64,000 nucleotides of DNA from Helianthus annuus (GCF_002127325.2 NC_035443.2:30679930-30743929), one strand, 5' to 3'; numbered from the stretch's first letter, positions 45,118 to 59,200 are shown. Notes: generated by a model from the letters alone, not told the origin. Made by a program: numbers and translations.

Positions 45118-45451
45118 GGTAGTCTACAAAGCGAATGATTTCTAGATCAAGTGGTTGGTAGAGGGCCTCCATTTTTTTTGGGAGATGTAGATTCAACTCT
45201 CATTTTGTGCAGATTAATGTACTGGTGGGCAATGATAGGAGGCCCATGGAAACCTGCGTTCGATCTTTAAGCCAAACGGGTTTTACCAGTAATTCCACCG
45301 TCCTGCCTACGGGCGGGTGGGTTACCGGGTTTTCCGCAGAATTGGTGGTGAACTCGGGTTACTCTCGGAATACTCCGTTTGGTCCAGTGGGTGCCCCAAA
45401 AGTGCACGGAATTGATTCTGTTGGCCGTTAAAAAAAGGTAGTTTCCAAAGC
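45118..45451 (+). mobile_element. tRNA-derived SINE with 15-bp target duplication
   Basis: The SINE at 45133-45436 is flanked by GGTAGTCTACAAAGC (45118-45132) and GGTAGTTTCCAAAGC (45437-45451), 13 of 15 matching. The head has box A-like gatcaagtggttggtagag and box B-like gtagattcaactc. The tail ends GGCCGTTAAAAAAA. An open frame of 74 codons across the body is coincidental. Confidence 0.8.
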
Positions 45452-46276
45452 CTCCTATATTCCTATGTCACTTAATTTTGTTGAATTGATTTGGTGGAAC
45501 ACCGACCTGATTAAAAGCGTGGTCGCTAGTCACCGGAGCACCAAACGCAAATACTGATTTCAAACATCAGAACATCGATTAGCGAATTTAGATACAAATT
45601 TCGATTAATTGCTACACACCTTCAATCTAAAAATATCTACAGATTTAGATCAAATATAGGTTGTAATCATCTGTATTGAAATCATAAACAACATCAAAAT
45701 ACCGAATTGCTTTCGAATATACACTAAACATGGGTAAAAAAAGCAATCAAACTACGTAACTATTGTCAACAGGTTATAAAAATAGAAGAAAACGAGGGAC
45801 AAAGAAGAGAAGAAGAGGCACCTAAAATGGAGGATTCCGGCAACAGTGTTGTGGATGACAAAGCCGTCAAACGGTTATGTCCCTGGAAAACAGAGCCATG
45901 AAATCAAAGAAAACACAATTGGCAAATCACGAATGAAACCCTAATTGTGTTTACCAGACGTAGCAGCTTCAATCTTTGTCATTCCTGATCTCAATCCTCT
46001 TCTCTCTTATCGTTTTCCTTGATTATCTTTCTGGAGATTTATTCCAGATTTTCTCTATATGTATAAGTTGAATATGATTGAAGGAACTGAATAGATTAGA
46101 AACCGAAGCATTCAATAGGAAGGCTGAAATCCCCCAACTAACTCTCTAGTGTCTTAAAACTTTAGGTGAAATACAGATTTAACCCCTCTAAAATGGCTTA
46201 CTCATCCATGTACATGGTGCTTGATAACTTGTATGCATGGTAAAATTACAATCTTATCCATCACATTTGCTTTATA
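45452..46276. other. Unassigned intergenic DNA
   Basis: No gene supported. The stretch 45760-46060 has leader-like text (gagggacaaagaagagaagaagagg; ATG at 45828 with a short frame), but no extended ORF or domain follows. Confidence 0.4.
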
Positions 46277-46428
46277 TAGTTACATAGGGAGCCACTAAAA
46301 TGAAAACCACCCCCAGTTGTAAGAACCACGAGAACCACTCTCAACCAATCAGGAAAAGGGGTATTTTGGTCATTTACCCATATGTCAAGTCTCCTCTCTC
46401 AATCTTAATTTAAATCACTGACTTATTA

Positions 46429-49400
46429 TGTCACACCTCGACCACGTTAAAACAACAAACCGTGGCGGAAACGTCGGGGAGTGTTGTAACAGAATCATCG
46501 TTTCACAACCATGGTAGTTAAAAGTTTCGTTTTATTGAAATATTATGCAATGTACATTGTCTTTAAACCAAAACAAACGAACTACATATTGTTTATAACT
46601 GTTTTTAAGTCACTAAGGCCTCGTCCAGGTCCTATGTGACACAAGCTTCCTAGCAAACTACATCAAGCAATACCACCTGAAACATATGTAAAAATAAAGT
46701 CAGCAAAGAAATGCTGGCGAGTACATAGGTTTTATGGGAGTATCGGATTCATGGCTCGTTTATTTGTTGCAGTACCTCGTTAGATTACAAGAGTCAAAAT
46801 ACAAATCTCGTTTTGAAAAGTGTATTGCAACATAAGTAACCAACTCAAATCAAGATGGTTATAGTTTATAAAATCTCGTAGCCATGAGCATTTGTTTTAG
46901 TATAACAACTTGTAAACATCTCGTAAAAACTCGTTAATAAAACTCGTATGGTTTATATCGTTTCAAAAACCTCGTTGTGTGACATCGTTTCAAAATCGTT
47001 TCCCTAGTGAACTAAATAATGACACGCAATGTAATATGATAGAAGCACTTATATATAAGATGTACCAGCGGCGTATCTACCATGATTCTATCATACTACA
47101 CCCGTCCCATTATCTAATCACTACCCAAAACCAATCGTTTATCCAAATCGTTTATCTCGTTTAAGTCGTCTCAAATCGTTTAACTCGTCCCAAAATCGTA
47201 TTCGTTTTAATAGTGAAACTACTTTTGGTCATCTCGTTAATAACACTCAAACCTTCGTGACTCGTCTACCTCGTTTCTCATATTAACAAACCACCAAAGG
47301 GTAAGTTAACAATCACAGATTCGGTCGTTACCTACATAACCCCCACACATAACTATGGGTGTAGTCTGATAACGGGATTTGTCAGATCCTATGGTACCAT
47401 AACCTAATACTGGTCGGCTCGGCCAAAGCTAATGAATGTCATTCGTTATGTAATTACAACCAACAATTTCGTTTACATTATTGAAATCATTATTAGTTTT
47501 GTATAAACCATCTTAATCGTTTTTGAAATCATCGTTTAAACCTTGAAATCGTTTTGTACATATGAATCACCCCAAAACAATTGAAAACAGTAAAATAGGG
47601 GAACTATGTACTCACTTGAAGTGCAAGGTATCCTCAATCTAAAGAACTCAACAAGCTCAATCAAACCAAGGAAACTCAAGCAACACCTAATGATCGAATC
47701 ACTAGTCAAACAATAGACACCTAAATCGGAAGATCGGACAGAATGAGGTCTTGTAAACCAAATGAGTGTTGGAACTCATGTTATATGGTTTAACAAAGCC
47801 TACATTCTAAATCGGAACCTAACCTAAGTGCTTTCGACCCGCTATGACCCGTTTAGGTAGCTTACACTACTTTAACGCGTCGTGCGCGCAAACGCACGTT
47901 TGAGACGTCTAACTAGTCCTATGATAAGTATTATATGCCTAAACATGTTTAAATAGGTTGCATAATCAGTTTAGGTGACAAAAGTTAGGTTACATATGCT
48001 TAAAGTCCAATTATGCATGAAAAGGGCATTTTGGTAATTTACCTAAGGCATATAATCCACCTATCATACAACTACTTAAACTCGGTGACCATAAGGTATA
48101 ACCTCGGAAGGTTATTCCCTATGCAACTATGGTCACTAAACATGCTTGGTCGGATCCTAAAGATCGACCAAACGGGTCGAGTTCGAAAGTCTAAGCGGTG
48201 GTTTAGACCGCTCGACTTACGACTCTAAACAAGCACTAACTAAAAGTGACGAGCTAAATATGTCAAAACATGTTTAACCTACTGATTTGGTATCAAAACA
48301 AAGTGCTTTGATACCTAAAAGTAGTTCTGTTGCAAAATGCGTGCTAGAACGCATTTTGGCCAAAACTTTGACTCGTCACTACACCTAGTTAACGTGGTAA
48401 TCAGCGGGTATAATCACTAAGGATTATAACCAACGTGATTACAATCACGTTGCAAAGTTCAACCGAACTTTGCATTGACCAACTCGTGGTCAAAGCTGAA
48501 AGTCAAACTATTTTTGACTTTCAAACTAGGAAAACAATAAAAAGAATGAAAGAATGCTCACTATGGGTCCTTGCTATCTTTTCTACAAGAAGACCAAGTT
48601 CCAAATCAGATTGAGAGAGCTCCCAATGCAGATGTAGAGAAGAATGAGAGGAAATGAGCAAGGAACAAGTGAAATGGTTGGGCTATATATAGTTTTTCGC
48701 AAACCGTTAGGATCGTTTCTTGGAGAAGAGGGAATGATCTAGGCCATACAAATGTCAAGGAAGGATTGGGGGACTTGTTCACCATACAAACCAGCCCATA
48801 GCATGAAAAACCATTGATCAAAACCATTGGAACAAGAGGAAATGGCCAGATTCAGTGTTTTTGCAATTCTGCTGATCTGGGGACTGCTTACGGACCGCAA
48901 GCACATGCCCATACGGTCCGTAAGGGACCTGCAGACCAGCACTTTCATAAAATGACAATTTAGCCCCTGAACTTGCAAATCTTGCATTTCGGCTCATTTT
49001 TGACACGTTTAAGCCCCGTTAACCTCATTTCAAGGCTCTAAAAGGAAGTTAAAGTATTGGGAACTCAAAACATGCTCAAAAATATCTCGGATGTCGGTTC
49101 GTTTGGTCGTACGGTTGCGTTGTTCGGTTAATTACGACGGAAGTCGTAACATACGCAAAAACGATCCAAATTAAGCGACGAATGGAATTTTATCATGCCA
49201 ATCACTAAAATAAAATATTTTAAAGATTACATAAATTTTTGGATGTCCGGATATATTCAGAATGTAAGATATGCGCAAAAATGCAAACTTGTGTATTATT
49301 TGACGCTTTTAGTCCCTGAATGACCAATAAGTTTATTTTTGCGCACCAAACACCTCAAAGCCTATTTCTAAGCTATGTAAAGGATATTTAGGGCATATTT

Positions 49401-49785
49401 AACTTATGATCAAGTTCCGGAATGTTCGTTACTACACTAATCGGTATAGTTTCGCAGTTTGACAAAAATAGTCCCTGCGATTGAACAAACTTGTTTTCGA
49501 CACACCAAACCATCTAAAACTTATTTCTAAGTTATGTGAAGGTTATTTAAGGTATGTTAAGCCTATTTCACTATCCCGGAGTGCTTGTCGCGTTTAACTG
49601 ATTGCGTTTACGCGCCAGTTTGCGTATAACTTTCCAGAAAGCGATTTAGAGCTTGAAATCGGATCGAATCAAATCGTAAAATCACCAAACACATAAGACA
49701 CATATAGTAACACCAAAACACATTGTTTTATTAATAATTAACATTGTTTTGCATTATTCATCGATTAAAAAGCACAGTTGTCACA
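46429..49785 (-). repeat. 3' LTR of the chromovirus
   Basis: 3357 bp, nearly the same as 56297-59666. It includes a palindromic ACGGACCG...CGGTCCGT block near 48890-48925, present in both LTRs. Small frames in it recur in the other LTR and are not genes. Confidence 0.9.
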
Positions 49786-51840
49786 ATCTCCCCTGCTTTA
49801 GGAAATTTCGCCTCGAAATTTTAACAAGAGGAAACTTGTGAGAACAATTGCGGATATTTCGCCTTCATTTGGTCGAACAATTCCGGATATTTCACCTTCA
49901 TTTGGTCCTCACGTTCCCAAGTAAACTCTGGGCCACATTTGGATTCCCAACGAACTTTGACTAATTTAATCCGTTTGTTCTTCAACTGTTTGAATGTATA
50001 GTCCACTATCTCCACAGGTTTCTTGACAAAGTGCATCGTTTCATCGATTTGGATCTCGTCGAAAGGAATGTGAAGATCAGCGTCAGCTAAACACTTCCGC
50101 AAATTGGACACGTGAAAAGTTGGATGAATATTTCCAAGCTTTGGAGGTAGCTCTAGTCGATAGGCAACCTTTCCAACTCTTTCAACAATCTTAAATGGTC
50201 CAACGTATCGTGGTGCAAGTTTTCCTTTCTTTCCAAATCTCACCACTCCCTTCCAAGGTGACACCTTGAGTACCAACTTGAAATTCTAAGGGCTTGCGTC
50301 GTAAATCCGCATAACTCTTTTGACGGCTTCTAGCTGTCACAAGATTATCACGAATTTTCTTGATTTTGTCTGTCGTTTCCAGAATGAGCTCAGGTCCAGT
50401 AAGCTGAGCCTCACCGACCTCATTCCAACAGACAGGTGAATGACATTTTCGACCGTAAAGAGCTTCGAATGGTGCCATATTGATGCTAGCATGATAACTA
50501 TTGTTGTAAGAGAACTCGATCGATGGCAGATGAGAATCCCAATTACCACCAAAGTCTATCACGCATGCTCTAAGCATATCCTCCAAAGTTTGAATCGTCC
50601 TCTCAGATTGTCCATCTGTTTGGGGATGATAAGCAGTGCTTAGATTTAGTTGGGTTCCCATAGCAGATTGCATGGTTATCCAAAAAACAGATGAAAATCG
50701 AGCATTACGATCTGAAATGATATCCAAAGGAACACCATGTCGTGATACAATCTCATCGACATATATCTTTGCAAGTTTATCAGCGGATAGATCCTCGCAA
50801 ATCGCAATAAAATGAGCTAACTTCGTTAATCGATCGATGACAACCCAAATAGCATCGTGACCTTTAGAAGTACGCGGTAATTTAGTGATGAGATCCATAG
50901 CAATGTTCTCCCACTTCCAAACCGGTATTTCTGGTTGTACAAGCAAACCAGAAGGTCGTTGATGTTCAGCCTTGACTTTGAGACAAGTTAGGCATTTCGA
51001 TACATACAAGGCAATATCTTTCTTCATACCAGGCCACCAAAACTTAGTACGAAGATCCTTGTACATTTTATCAGCACCAGAATGGATAGAATATCGAGAC
51101 TTGTGAGATTCGTCCATCACTAAAGTGCGAAGATCGTCTTGTTTCGGAATCCATAAACGATCCTTGAAATAAAGCAAACCATCGTCCTTTGCTTCGAGCT
51201 TAAGCTCAAGCTGATGTGGTAATTCCTTACCCATCAAATTTTGTGAGACACAAGATTGCTGAGCTTGAAGAACACGAGTTTGCAGATCAGATAGAGTTCG
51301 AACAGAATGAAGCTTGACTCGCTCTTTTCGACTAAGCGCATCAGCTACGACATTCGCTTTACCAGGATGGTAGCGAATCTCGCAATCATAGTCACTCAAG
51401 AGTTCGACCCAACGTCGTTGCTTCATGTTCAACTCCTTCTGATTAAGAATATGCTGGAGACTTTTGTGGTCTGTGAAAACCACACATTTTGTGCCATAAA
51501 GATAGTGTCTCCAGATTTTGAGAGCAAAAACTACAGCTCCTAACTCAAGATCATGAGTCGTGTAGTTCTTCTCGTGGACTTTCAATTGTCTAGATGCATA
51601 TGCTATAACTTTACCTCGTTGCATAAGAACACAACCAAGGCCTAAGTTGGACGCATCGCAGTAGACAATGAAATCATTGTTTCCATTGGGTAAAGATAGA
51701 ACAGGAGCATTACAAAGCTTCTGTTTCAGCGTTTGGAACGCTTCTTCTTGCTTGGGTCCCCACTCAAAAGGCTTATTCTTCTGAGTCAAAGCAGTGAGTG
51801 GAACCGCAATCTTTGAGAAGTTTGCAATGAAATGACGATA

Positions 51841-53162
51841 ATACCTGACGGGTGGTCCGTAGGACAACCCTTAAAAGGCTTAATATAACGCACATTCTAC
51901 TCTTTATTCGGTTAATTGCTTGAACTAGATAACCACTTTATGATTGACTATGCAGGTGTTAAAGTGCTCAAAGTACGGGTTTTAGGAGGCACGAATGGAT
52001 GCTAGAAGTTGGGGGATCAAAGGGTTGAAGAAATCAAGTGTTGATAAAGAAATAAGAAGAATTATTATGTTCAGCACCGTAACCTACGGCTGGGAGCCGT
52101 AGGTTACGGTCCCCATCTTTATCCAGAATTGCAAGCCGTAAGACAGAAGGCACAAGCCGTAAAGCATGTTGATCGCCGTAACCTACGGCAGGGGGCCGTA
52201 GGTTACGGCCCTGAGCTGATGTGCAGAATTTCAATGCCAGCCGTAACCTACGGCTGGGAGCCGTAGGTTACGGCTCCGTCTGATGTCCTCTTGTAACTTC
52301 CGCATTAAATGCCGTATTGAAGATGTTTTATGGTTCCTCATCATGGGTATTCAGTTACACCTGATTGGGACACGAATGGGGATCATAAATTGGAGACTTA
52401 GGAGCTTGGGAACATCATCTTTTGAACCATCTTTCACTTAAAATCATCTAGCTTCCATTAGTTCTTGTGGGTGAAACTTGTGAACACTATTTCCTTTCCA
52501 TTTTGTCATGATGTTAGTTAAAGCCATGAGTGGCTAAATACTTGGATGATTATCTTGTGTTGAAGGTTTGTGGTAGACTTTTGTGTTTTTATTTCATATT
52601 TCTAGAATAACAATTTCTTTCTATTAATTGTTATGGTGTATGATTGATTGTTAGTAACTTGTTAACTCTTATATTGAACTAATTAGAAACCATACGTTCT
52701 TGGTGCCGTTGGCAATCGAGATATCATGGGTATAGTTGGACTTGGGTAAGGGTTGATTGATCATCGGGTGACAACCTCACGTTCTCGGAATCTGAGTACT
52801 TAGTCCCCTTTCATCACTGCAATTGGTTATGCATGAACTATGTCTATGTAGTTCTTTCTAGTTGAATGTTAACACAAAAGTTGAAACAAACCGGATACTC
52901 AAGATAGTCGTTTATCTCTAAATTATTTACAACCTCGATTTTTCATTTTGCAAATTAATTAGTAATTGTAGTTTTAAAAGAAACCAATCCAACCAACTCT
53001 TGAAATTTTATTTTCTTGCAATTAGCTTAATTTAGTTAACTTAGAGAAACACTTCAAATAGCACATTTTCCACAAACTCCCTGTGTTCGATACCCACTTG
53101 CCACTATTTACATAGTTGTTCTTGGGATTAAATTTGCGTGACCACGACATCACGTCAATACC
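51841..53162. mobile_element. Solo LTR inserted in chromovirus pol
   Basis: A 1312-bp insert (51846-53157) with ends TGACGGGTGG and CATCACGTCA is flanked by ATACC at 51841-51845 and 53158-53162, a perfect 5-bp duplication. It lies between reverse transcriptase and RNase H, and the pol sequence resumes in register across it. TG...CA ends with TGACG/CGTCA inverted tips, no ORF and no internal domain identify a solo LTR of an unidentified family. A ctccctgtgttcgatacccac word near the right end is LTR-typical in my experience. Confidence 0.85.
52076..52275. repeat. Three perfect 35-37-bp hairpins
   Basis: Hairpins at 52076-52110, 52175-52209 and 52239-52275 share stem CCGTAACCTACGGC and its complement GCCGTAGGTTACGG around five-base loops TGGGA, AGGGG and TGGGA. 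Stems are 15-16 bp and perfect. Each arm is itself nearly palindromic (CCGTAACCTACGG). A CCGTAA half-site appears twice more between them. Confidence 0.95.
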
Positions 53163-56100
53163 CAGCGAGACCAAGAAAAGATCGAATCTCCGTCGGTGTC
53201 GTGGGTGTGTTCTAATCCTTAATTGCAGCGATTTTGGATGGATCCACATGAATACCTTGCTCTTTGACTATATGTCCCAAGAACTGAACTTCTTTAAGCC
53301 AGAATTCACACTTGGAGAATTTAGCAAAAAGTTGTTCCTTCTTCAGGAGTTCTAATGTCAAACGAAGATGTTGCTCGTGATCGGCTCGAGACTTCGAATA
53401 AATGAGAATATCGTCGATGAACACGATGATGAACTTGTCTAAATAAGGTTTACAGACCTTATTCATTAAGTCCATGAAAATAGCTGGAGCATTCGTCAAA
53501 CCAAAAGGCATGACAGTGAACTCATAGTGTCCATATCTCGTGCGGAAAGCAGTTTTGGGAATATCTTCTTCGAATACACGAAGCTGATGATACCCAGAAC
53601 GCAGGTCGATCTTGGAAAAACAGGTAGCACCTTGAAGCTGATCAAAGAGATCATCGATTCGAGGTAGGGGATATCGATTCTTGATGGTAAGCTTATTAAG
53701 CTCACGATAATCGATACACATTCGAAAAGATCCATCTTTCTTTTTCACAAAGAGGACAGGAGCTCCCCAAGGTGAATAACTCGGTCGGATGAATCCTTTA
53801 TCAGATAAATCTTGAAGCTGCTTCGATAACTCTTGCATCTCGGAGGGTGCAAGACGATAAGGTGCTTTCGCAATCGGGTTAGCATTGGGTACAAGGTCAA
53901 TATGAAACTCGACTTGACGAACTGGAGGCAAACCAGGCAGTTCATCAGGAAACACCTCTGGATAATCCCGAACAATCAGAATATCCTGAATACTCTTGTT
54001 CTTGCCTTTCTCCTCAGTGACATGTGCCAGGAAGGCAACATATCCTTTTCGTAGATAGCTTTGAGCTTTCATACATGACATGAGTTTCAAACTAGCAGAC
54101 GGTTTCTCGCCACGAACTTCTAAGACATCACCAGACAAAAGAGGAATACGGACGATCTTATCGAAACAAACCACCTCAGCATGGTGTTTGGTTAACCAAT
54201 CCATCCCTACGATGATGTCAAAACTCCCAAGTTGCATCGGTGTGAGGTCGATAGGGAAAAGATGGTTATCGAGGTTTAATTGACAACCACGAAGAACAGA
54301 ATCGAGTACGAGTGGTTTACCAGTAGCAACTTCGACAGATAAGGGCTTCCTTAGTTTAGTTCTAGGCATCGCAAGTAAAGGCTCAAAGGATAACGAAACA
54401 AAACTCCTATCGGCACCATATTCGAAAAGAACAGACGCAAGTTGATTGTTAACAAGGTACGTACCGTTAACAACCTCGTTGTCTGCCCTTGCCTCGTTCG
54501 CGTTCAGATTGAATGCTCGTCCACGAGCGGGATTCACATTCGCGTTCGCGTTCAGATTCGGGTTGACATTTGCATTCGCGTTTACCAATCTCGAGCAATT
54601 GTTGCGGAAATGACCCATTTCTCCGCAATTAAAACACGAACCAGGTGGGAATCTCGCAGCATTCCCTTGAGCTTGTGCTGGAACCTGGGCAGCCTGATTT
54701 TGACCAAAACGACAAATGTTGGCCAAATGCCCAAGTCTACCACACGTAGCACACTGTTTACAGGCCTGTTGGGCAACATGGTGACCATTACATCAAGTGC
54801 ATTGAGGTGCGGTACCAGCATATGCTTTCTTCGCAGGAGGTTGAGTCGGTGGGTTTTGAGGGTTCTGAGCAGTAACTGCAAAGTTCTGGGAAGCCTTGCG
54901 CTTCCTTGAGTTCTTCGAAGACTCACCCTGCTTCTTACCCTTACCCTTTTCCTTATCAGAATCAGTTGACTTCTTTTTATCACCCTTGCGGGTAAGTTTA
55001 CCCTTCCTGACTTGAGACTCAGTCAGGGTAGCAGACAACTCGATTACTTGACGAAGGGTAGTAGGATTAACACCGGTCATAATGTCCTGAATGGAATCGG
55101 GTAAACCATCGATATACCTCTCGATTGATTTATCCAGTGGGGTAACCATAGTGGGACACAACAAACTGAGCTCCTCAAATCGATCCATATAAGCACGGTG
55201 TTCTCCCCCGACTTGTTTCAGATTGTCAAATTCCCGTTCCAAAACTCGAATCTCGTGACGGGGACAGAACTCTCTCATCATGAGAGCTCAGAGCTCTTCC
55301 CAAGTTTGTGCTAATGCCACTTCGGCACCCCTATCACGCATCACTCCGTTCCACCATGTAAGTGCTCACTTCTCAAACACGCTAGATGCAAAGTCAACTT
55401 TGCGCGCATTCGGACACTGCACATGTCTGAATGTGCTCTCGATACTCTCAAACCACTGCAGGAGCGCGGTTGCTCCTTGTGACCCAGAAAACTTAAGCGG
55501 CTTCGCAGAATTGAAATTCTTAAAATTACACTGAGCATTATTGTTGTTATTGTTGTTGTTGTATAATTCGTGGATTTGGGTCACGATGCCTGAAAGCACA
55601 GTAGCCATTTGCTGAGAGACAAGGGCTGCGACTTCCTCAGCAGTAAAAGTTTGAGCATTGGTTCGAGCATCGCATCGAGGAGGCATTGTCTAACAAGGAA
55701 ACATGAGAAACGAGTGAGGTCGACAATTGGAGAAACAAAAGAGGTATTGAAAACATTGACAAAACATAAGGAAGGCGATCATTCGTTCGTTACCTCGAAC
55801 AAACAAACGACACACAGTGACAAATCAAAGTAAATAGGTCATAATAATGTATCACCGAAGACATGCTCGCCTATAAGTGAACACTCACCCCAAGAGTTCC
55901 CAGGTAAGAGTGACTGGTCCGATACTGCGGATTTGTACGAACACTCTAGCCTTAGACAAAAAACTCAGGGTACATGCATTCACCCTTCCAGTTTGCATGT
56001 GTTCACATTATTTAGACCCAAACTTTGACGAGATTTTGAAAACTCAAAAGGGTTCAAAACCTTTTAACAGAAGGTTCAAAACCTAGTAATCAATCATCCA

Positions 56101-56296
56101 AGGATAGATGATTACTTTTCGAATCGGATTCGTTATTGTGTTTTCGTTGTGGTTATCACCTAAGGATAGGTGACGGTATTGTTTTAATATCTAAACACAA
56201 GTAAACTTGTGTTAGGGTCCTAGAAGTTATAGTCTAGGTCAAAGCATTGCTAATAACCTAATTCCCTATAACCATTGGCTCTGATACCAACTCTTC

Positions 56297-59200
56297 TGTC
56301 ACACCCCGACCACGTTAAAACAACAAACCGTGGCGGAAACGTCGGGGAGTGTTGTAACAGAATCATCGTTTCACAACCATGGTAGTTAAAAGTTTCTTTT
56401 TATTGAAATATTATGCAATGTACATTGTCTTTAAACCAAAACAAACGACCTACACATTGTTTATAACTGTTTTTAAGTCACTAAGGCCTCGTCCAGGTCC
56501 TATGTGACACAAGCTTCCTAGCAGACTACATCAAGCAATACCACCTGAAACATATGTAAAAATAAAGTCAGCAAAGAAATGCTGGCGAGTACATAGGTTT
56601 TATGGGAGTATCGGATTCATGGCTCGTTTATATGTTGCAGTACCTCGTTAGACTACAAGAGTCAAAATACAAATCTCGTTTTGAAAAGTGTATTGCAACA
56701 TAATTAACCAACTCAAATCAAGATGGTTATAGTTTATAAAATCTCGTAGCCATGACTCTTAACCCAAAAACATTTGTTTTCGTATAACAACTTGTAAACA
56801 TCTCGTAAAAACTCGTTAATAAAACTCGTATGGTTTATTTCGTTTCAAAAACCCGTTGTGTGACATCGTTTCAAAATCGTTTCCCTAGTGAACTAAATAA
56901 TGACACGCAATGTAATATGATAGAAGCACTTATATATAAGATGTACCAGCGGCGTATCTACCATGATTCTATCATACTACACCCGTCCCATTATCTAATC
57001 ACTACCCAAAACCAATCGTTTATCCAAATCGTTTATCTCGTTTAAGTCGTCTCAAATCGTTTAACTCGTCCCAAAATTGTATTCGTTTTAATAGTGAAAC
57101 TAATTTTGGTCATCTCGTTAACAACATTCAAACCTTCGTGACTCGTCTACCTTGTTTCTCGTATTAACAAACCACCAAAGGGTAAGTTAACAATCACAGA
57201 TTCGGTCGTTACCTACATAACCCCCACACATAACTATGGGTATAGTCTGATAACGAGATTTGTCAGATCCTATGGTACCATAACCTAATACTGGTCGGCT
57301 CGGCCAAAGCTAATGAATGTCATTCGTTATGTAATTACAACCAACAAGTTCGTTCACATTATTGAAATCGTTATTAGTTTTGTATAAACCTTCTTAATCG
57401 TTTTTGAAATCATCGTTTAAACCTTGAAATCGTTTTGTACATATGAATCACCCCAAAACAATTGAAAACAGTAAAATAGGGGAACTATGTACTCACTTGA
57501 AGTGCAAGGTATCCTCAATCTGAAGAACTCAACAAGCTCAATCAAACCAAGGAAACTCAAGCAACACCTAATGATCGAATCACTAGTCAAACAATAGACA
57601 CCTAAATCGGAAGATCGGACAGAATGAGGTCTTGTAAACCAAATGAGTGTTGGAACTCATGTGATATGGTTTAACAAAGCCTACATTCTAAATCGAAACC
57701 TAACCTAAGTGCTTTCGACCCGTTATGACCCGTTTAGGTAGCTTACGCTACTTTAACGCGTCGTGCGCGCAAACGCGTGTTTGAGACGTCTAACTAGTCC
57801 TATGACAAGTATTATATGCCTAAACATGTTTAAATAGGTTGCATAATTAGTTTAGGTGATAAAAGTTAGGTTACATATGCTTAAAGTCCAATTATGCATG
57901 AAAATGGCATTTTGGTAATTTACCTAAGGCATATAATCCACCTATCATACAACTACTTAAACTCGGTGACCATAAGGTATAACCTCGGAAGGTTATTCCC
58001 TATGCAACTATGGTCACTAAACATGCTTGGTCGGATCCTAAAGATCGACCAAACGGGTCGAGTTCGAAAGTCTAAGCGGTGGTTTAGACCGCTCGACTTA
58101 CGACTCTAAACAAGCACTAACTAAAAGTGACGAGCTAAATATGTCAAAACATGTTTAACCTACTGATTTGGTATCAAAACAAAGTGCTTTGATACCTAAA
58201 AGTAGTTCCGTTGCAAAATGCGTGCTAGAACGCATTTTGACCGAAACTTTGACTCGTCACTACACCTAGTTAACGTGGTAATCAACGGGTATAATCACTA
58301 AGGATTATAACCAACGTGATTACAATCACGTTGCAAAGTTCAACCGAACTTTGCATTGACCAACTCGTGGTCAAAGCTGAAAGTCAAACTATTTTTTACT
58401 TTCAAACTAGGAAAACAATAAAAAGAATGAAAGAATGCTCACTATGGGTCCCTGCTATCTTTTCTACAAGAAAACCAAGTTCCAAATCAGATTGAGAGAG
58501 CTCCCAATGCAGATGTAGAGAAGAATGAGAGGAAATGAGCAAGGAACAAGTGAAATGGTTGGGCTATATATAGTTTTTCGCAAACCGTTAGGATCGTTTC
58601 TTGGAGAAGAGGGAATGATCTAGGCCATACAAATGTCAAGGAAGGATTGGGGGACTTGTTCACCATACAAACCAGCCCATAGCATGAAAAACCATTGATC
58701 AAAACCATTGGAACAAGAGGAAATGACCAGATTCAGTGTTTCTGCAATTCTGCTGATCTGGGGACTGCTTACGGACCGCAAGCACATGCCCATACGGTCC
58801 GTAAGGGACCTGCAGACCAGCACTTTCATAAAATGACAATTTAGCCCCTGAACTTGCAAATCTTGCATTTCGGCTCATTTTTGACACGTTTAAGCCCCGT
58901 TAACCTCATTTCAAGGCTCTAAAAGGAAGTTAAAGTATTGGGAACTCAAAACATGCTCAAAAATATCTCGGATGTCGGTTCGTTTGGTCGTACGGTTGCG
59001 TTGTTCGGTTAATTACGACGGAAGTCGTAACATACGCAAAAACGATCCAAATTAAGCGACGAATGGAATTTTATCATGCCAATCACTAAAATAAAATATT
59101 TTAATGATTACATAAATTTTTGGATGTCCGGATGTATTCAGAATGTAAGATATGAGCGAAAATGCAAACTTGTGTACTATTTGACGCTTTTAGTCCCTGA

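Larger units (their letters stand above)
49806..55686 (-). pseudogene. Chromovirus gag-pol, with stops and an insertion
   Basis: Starts at ATG 55686. Gag runs to about 54580 with two zinc knuckles ([28 protein letters not shown]). In-frame TGA codons lie at 55368-55366, 55290-55288 and 54795-54793, the last inside a zinc-binding cluster. The protease site, normally D-S/T-G, reads [11 protein letters not shown], so the catalytic Asp is replaced. Reverse transcriptase has FIDDILIYS (about 53410). A TAG at 53214-53212 ends the frame, and a solo LTR (51846-53157) splits the code just after LGLAGY. RNase H follows ([10 protein letters not shown], about 51660), then integrase with HHCC-type CLTCLKVK and catalytic D, D, E segments ([30 protein letters not shown]). 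A small deletion near 50285 shifts the frame before the chromodomain-like end ([20 protein letters not shown]). Confidence 0.9.

Noticed and set aside
46979..48987. Small ORFs conserved between 46-49 kb and 56-59 kb
   Set aside because: They repeat because both regions are LTRs of the same element; no selection on the frames can be inferred.
52076..52275. Regular short repeats resembling a CRISPR array
   Set aside because: Plant nuclear context, only three copies, unequal spacers and perfect hairpins inside an LTR; no cas genes.
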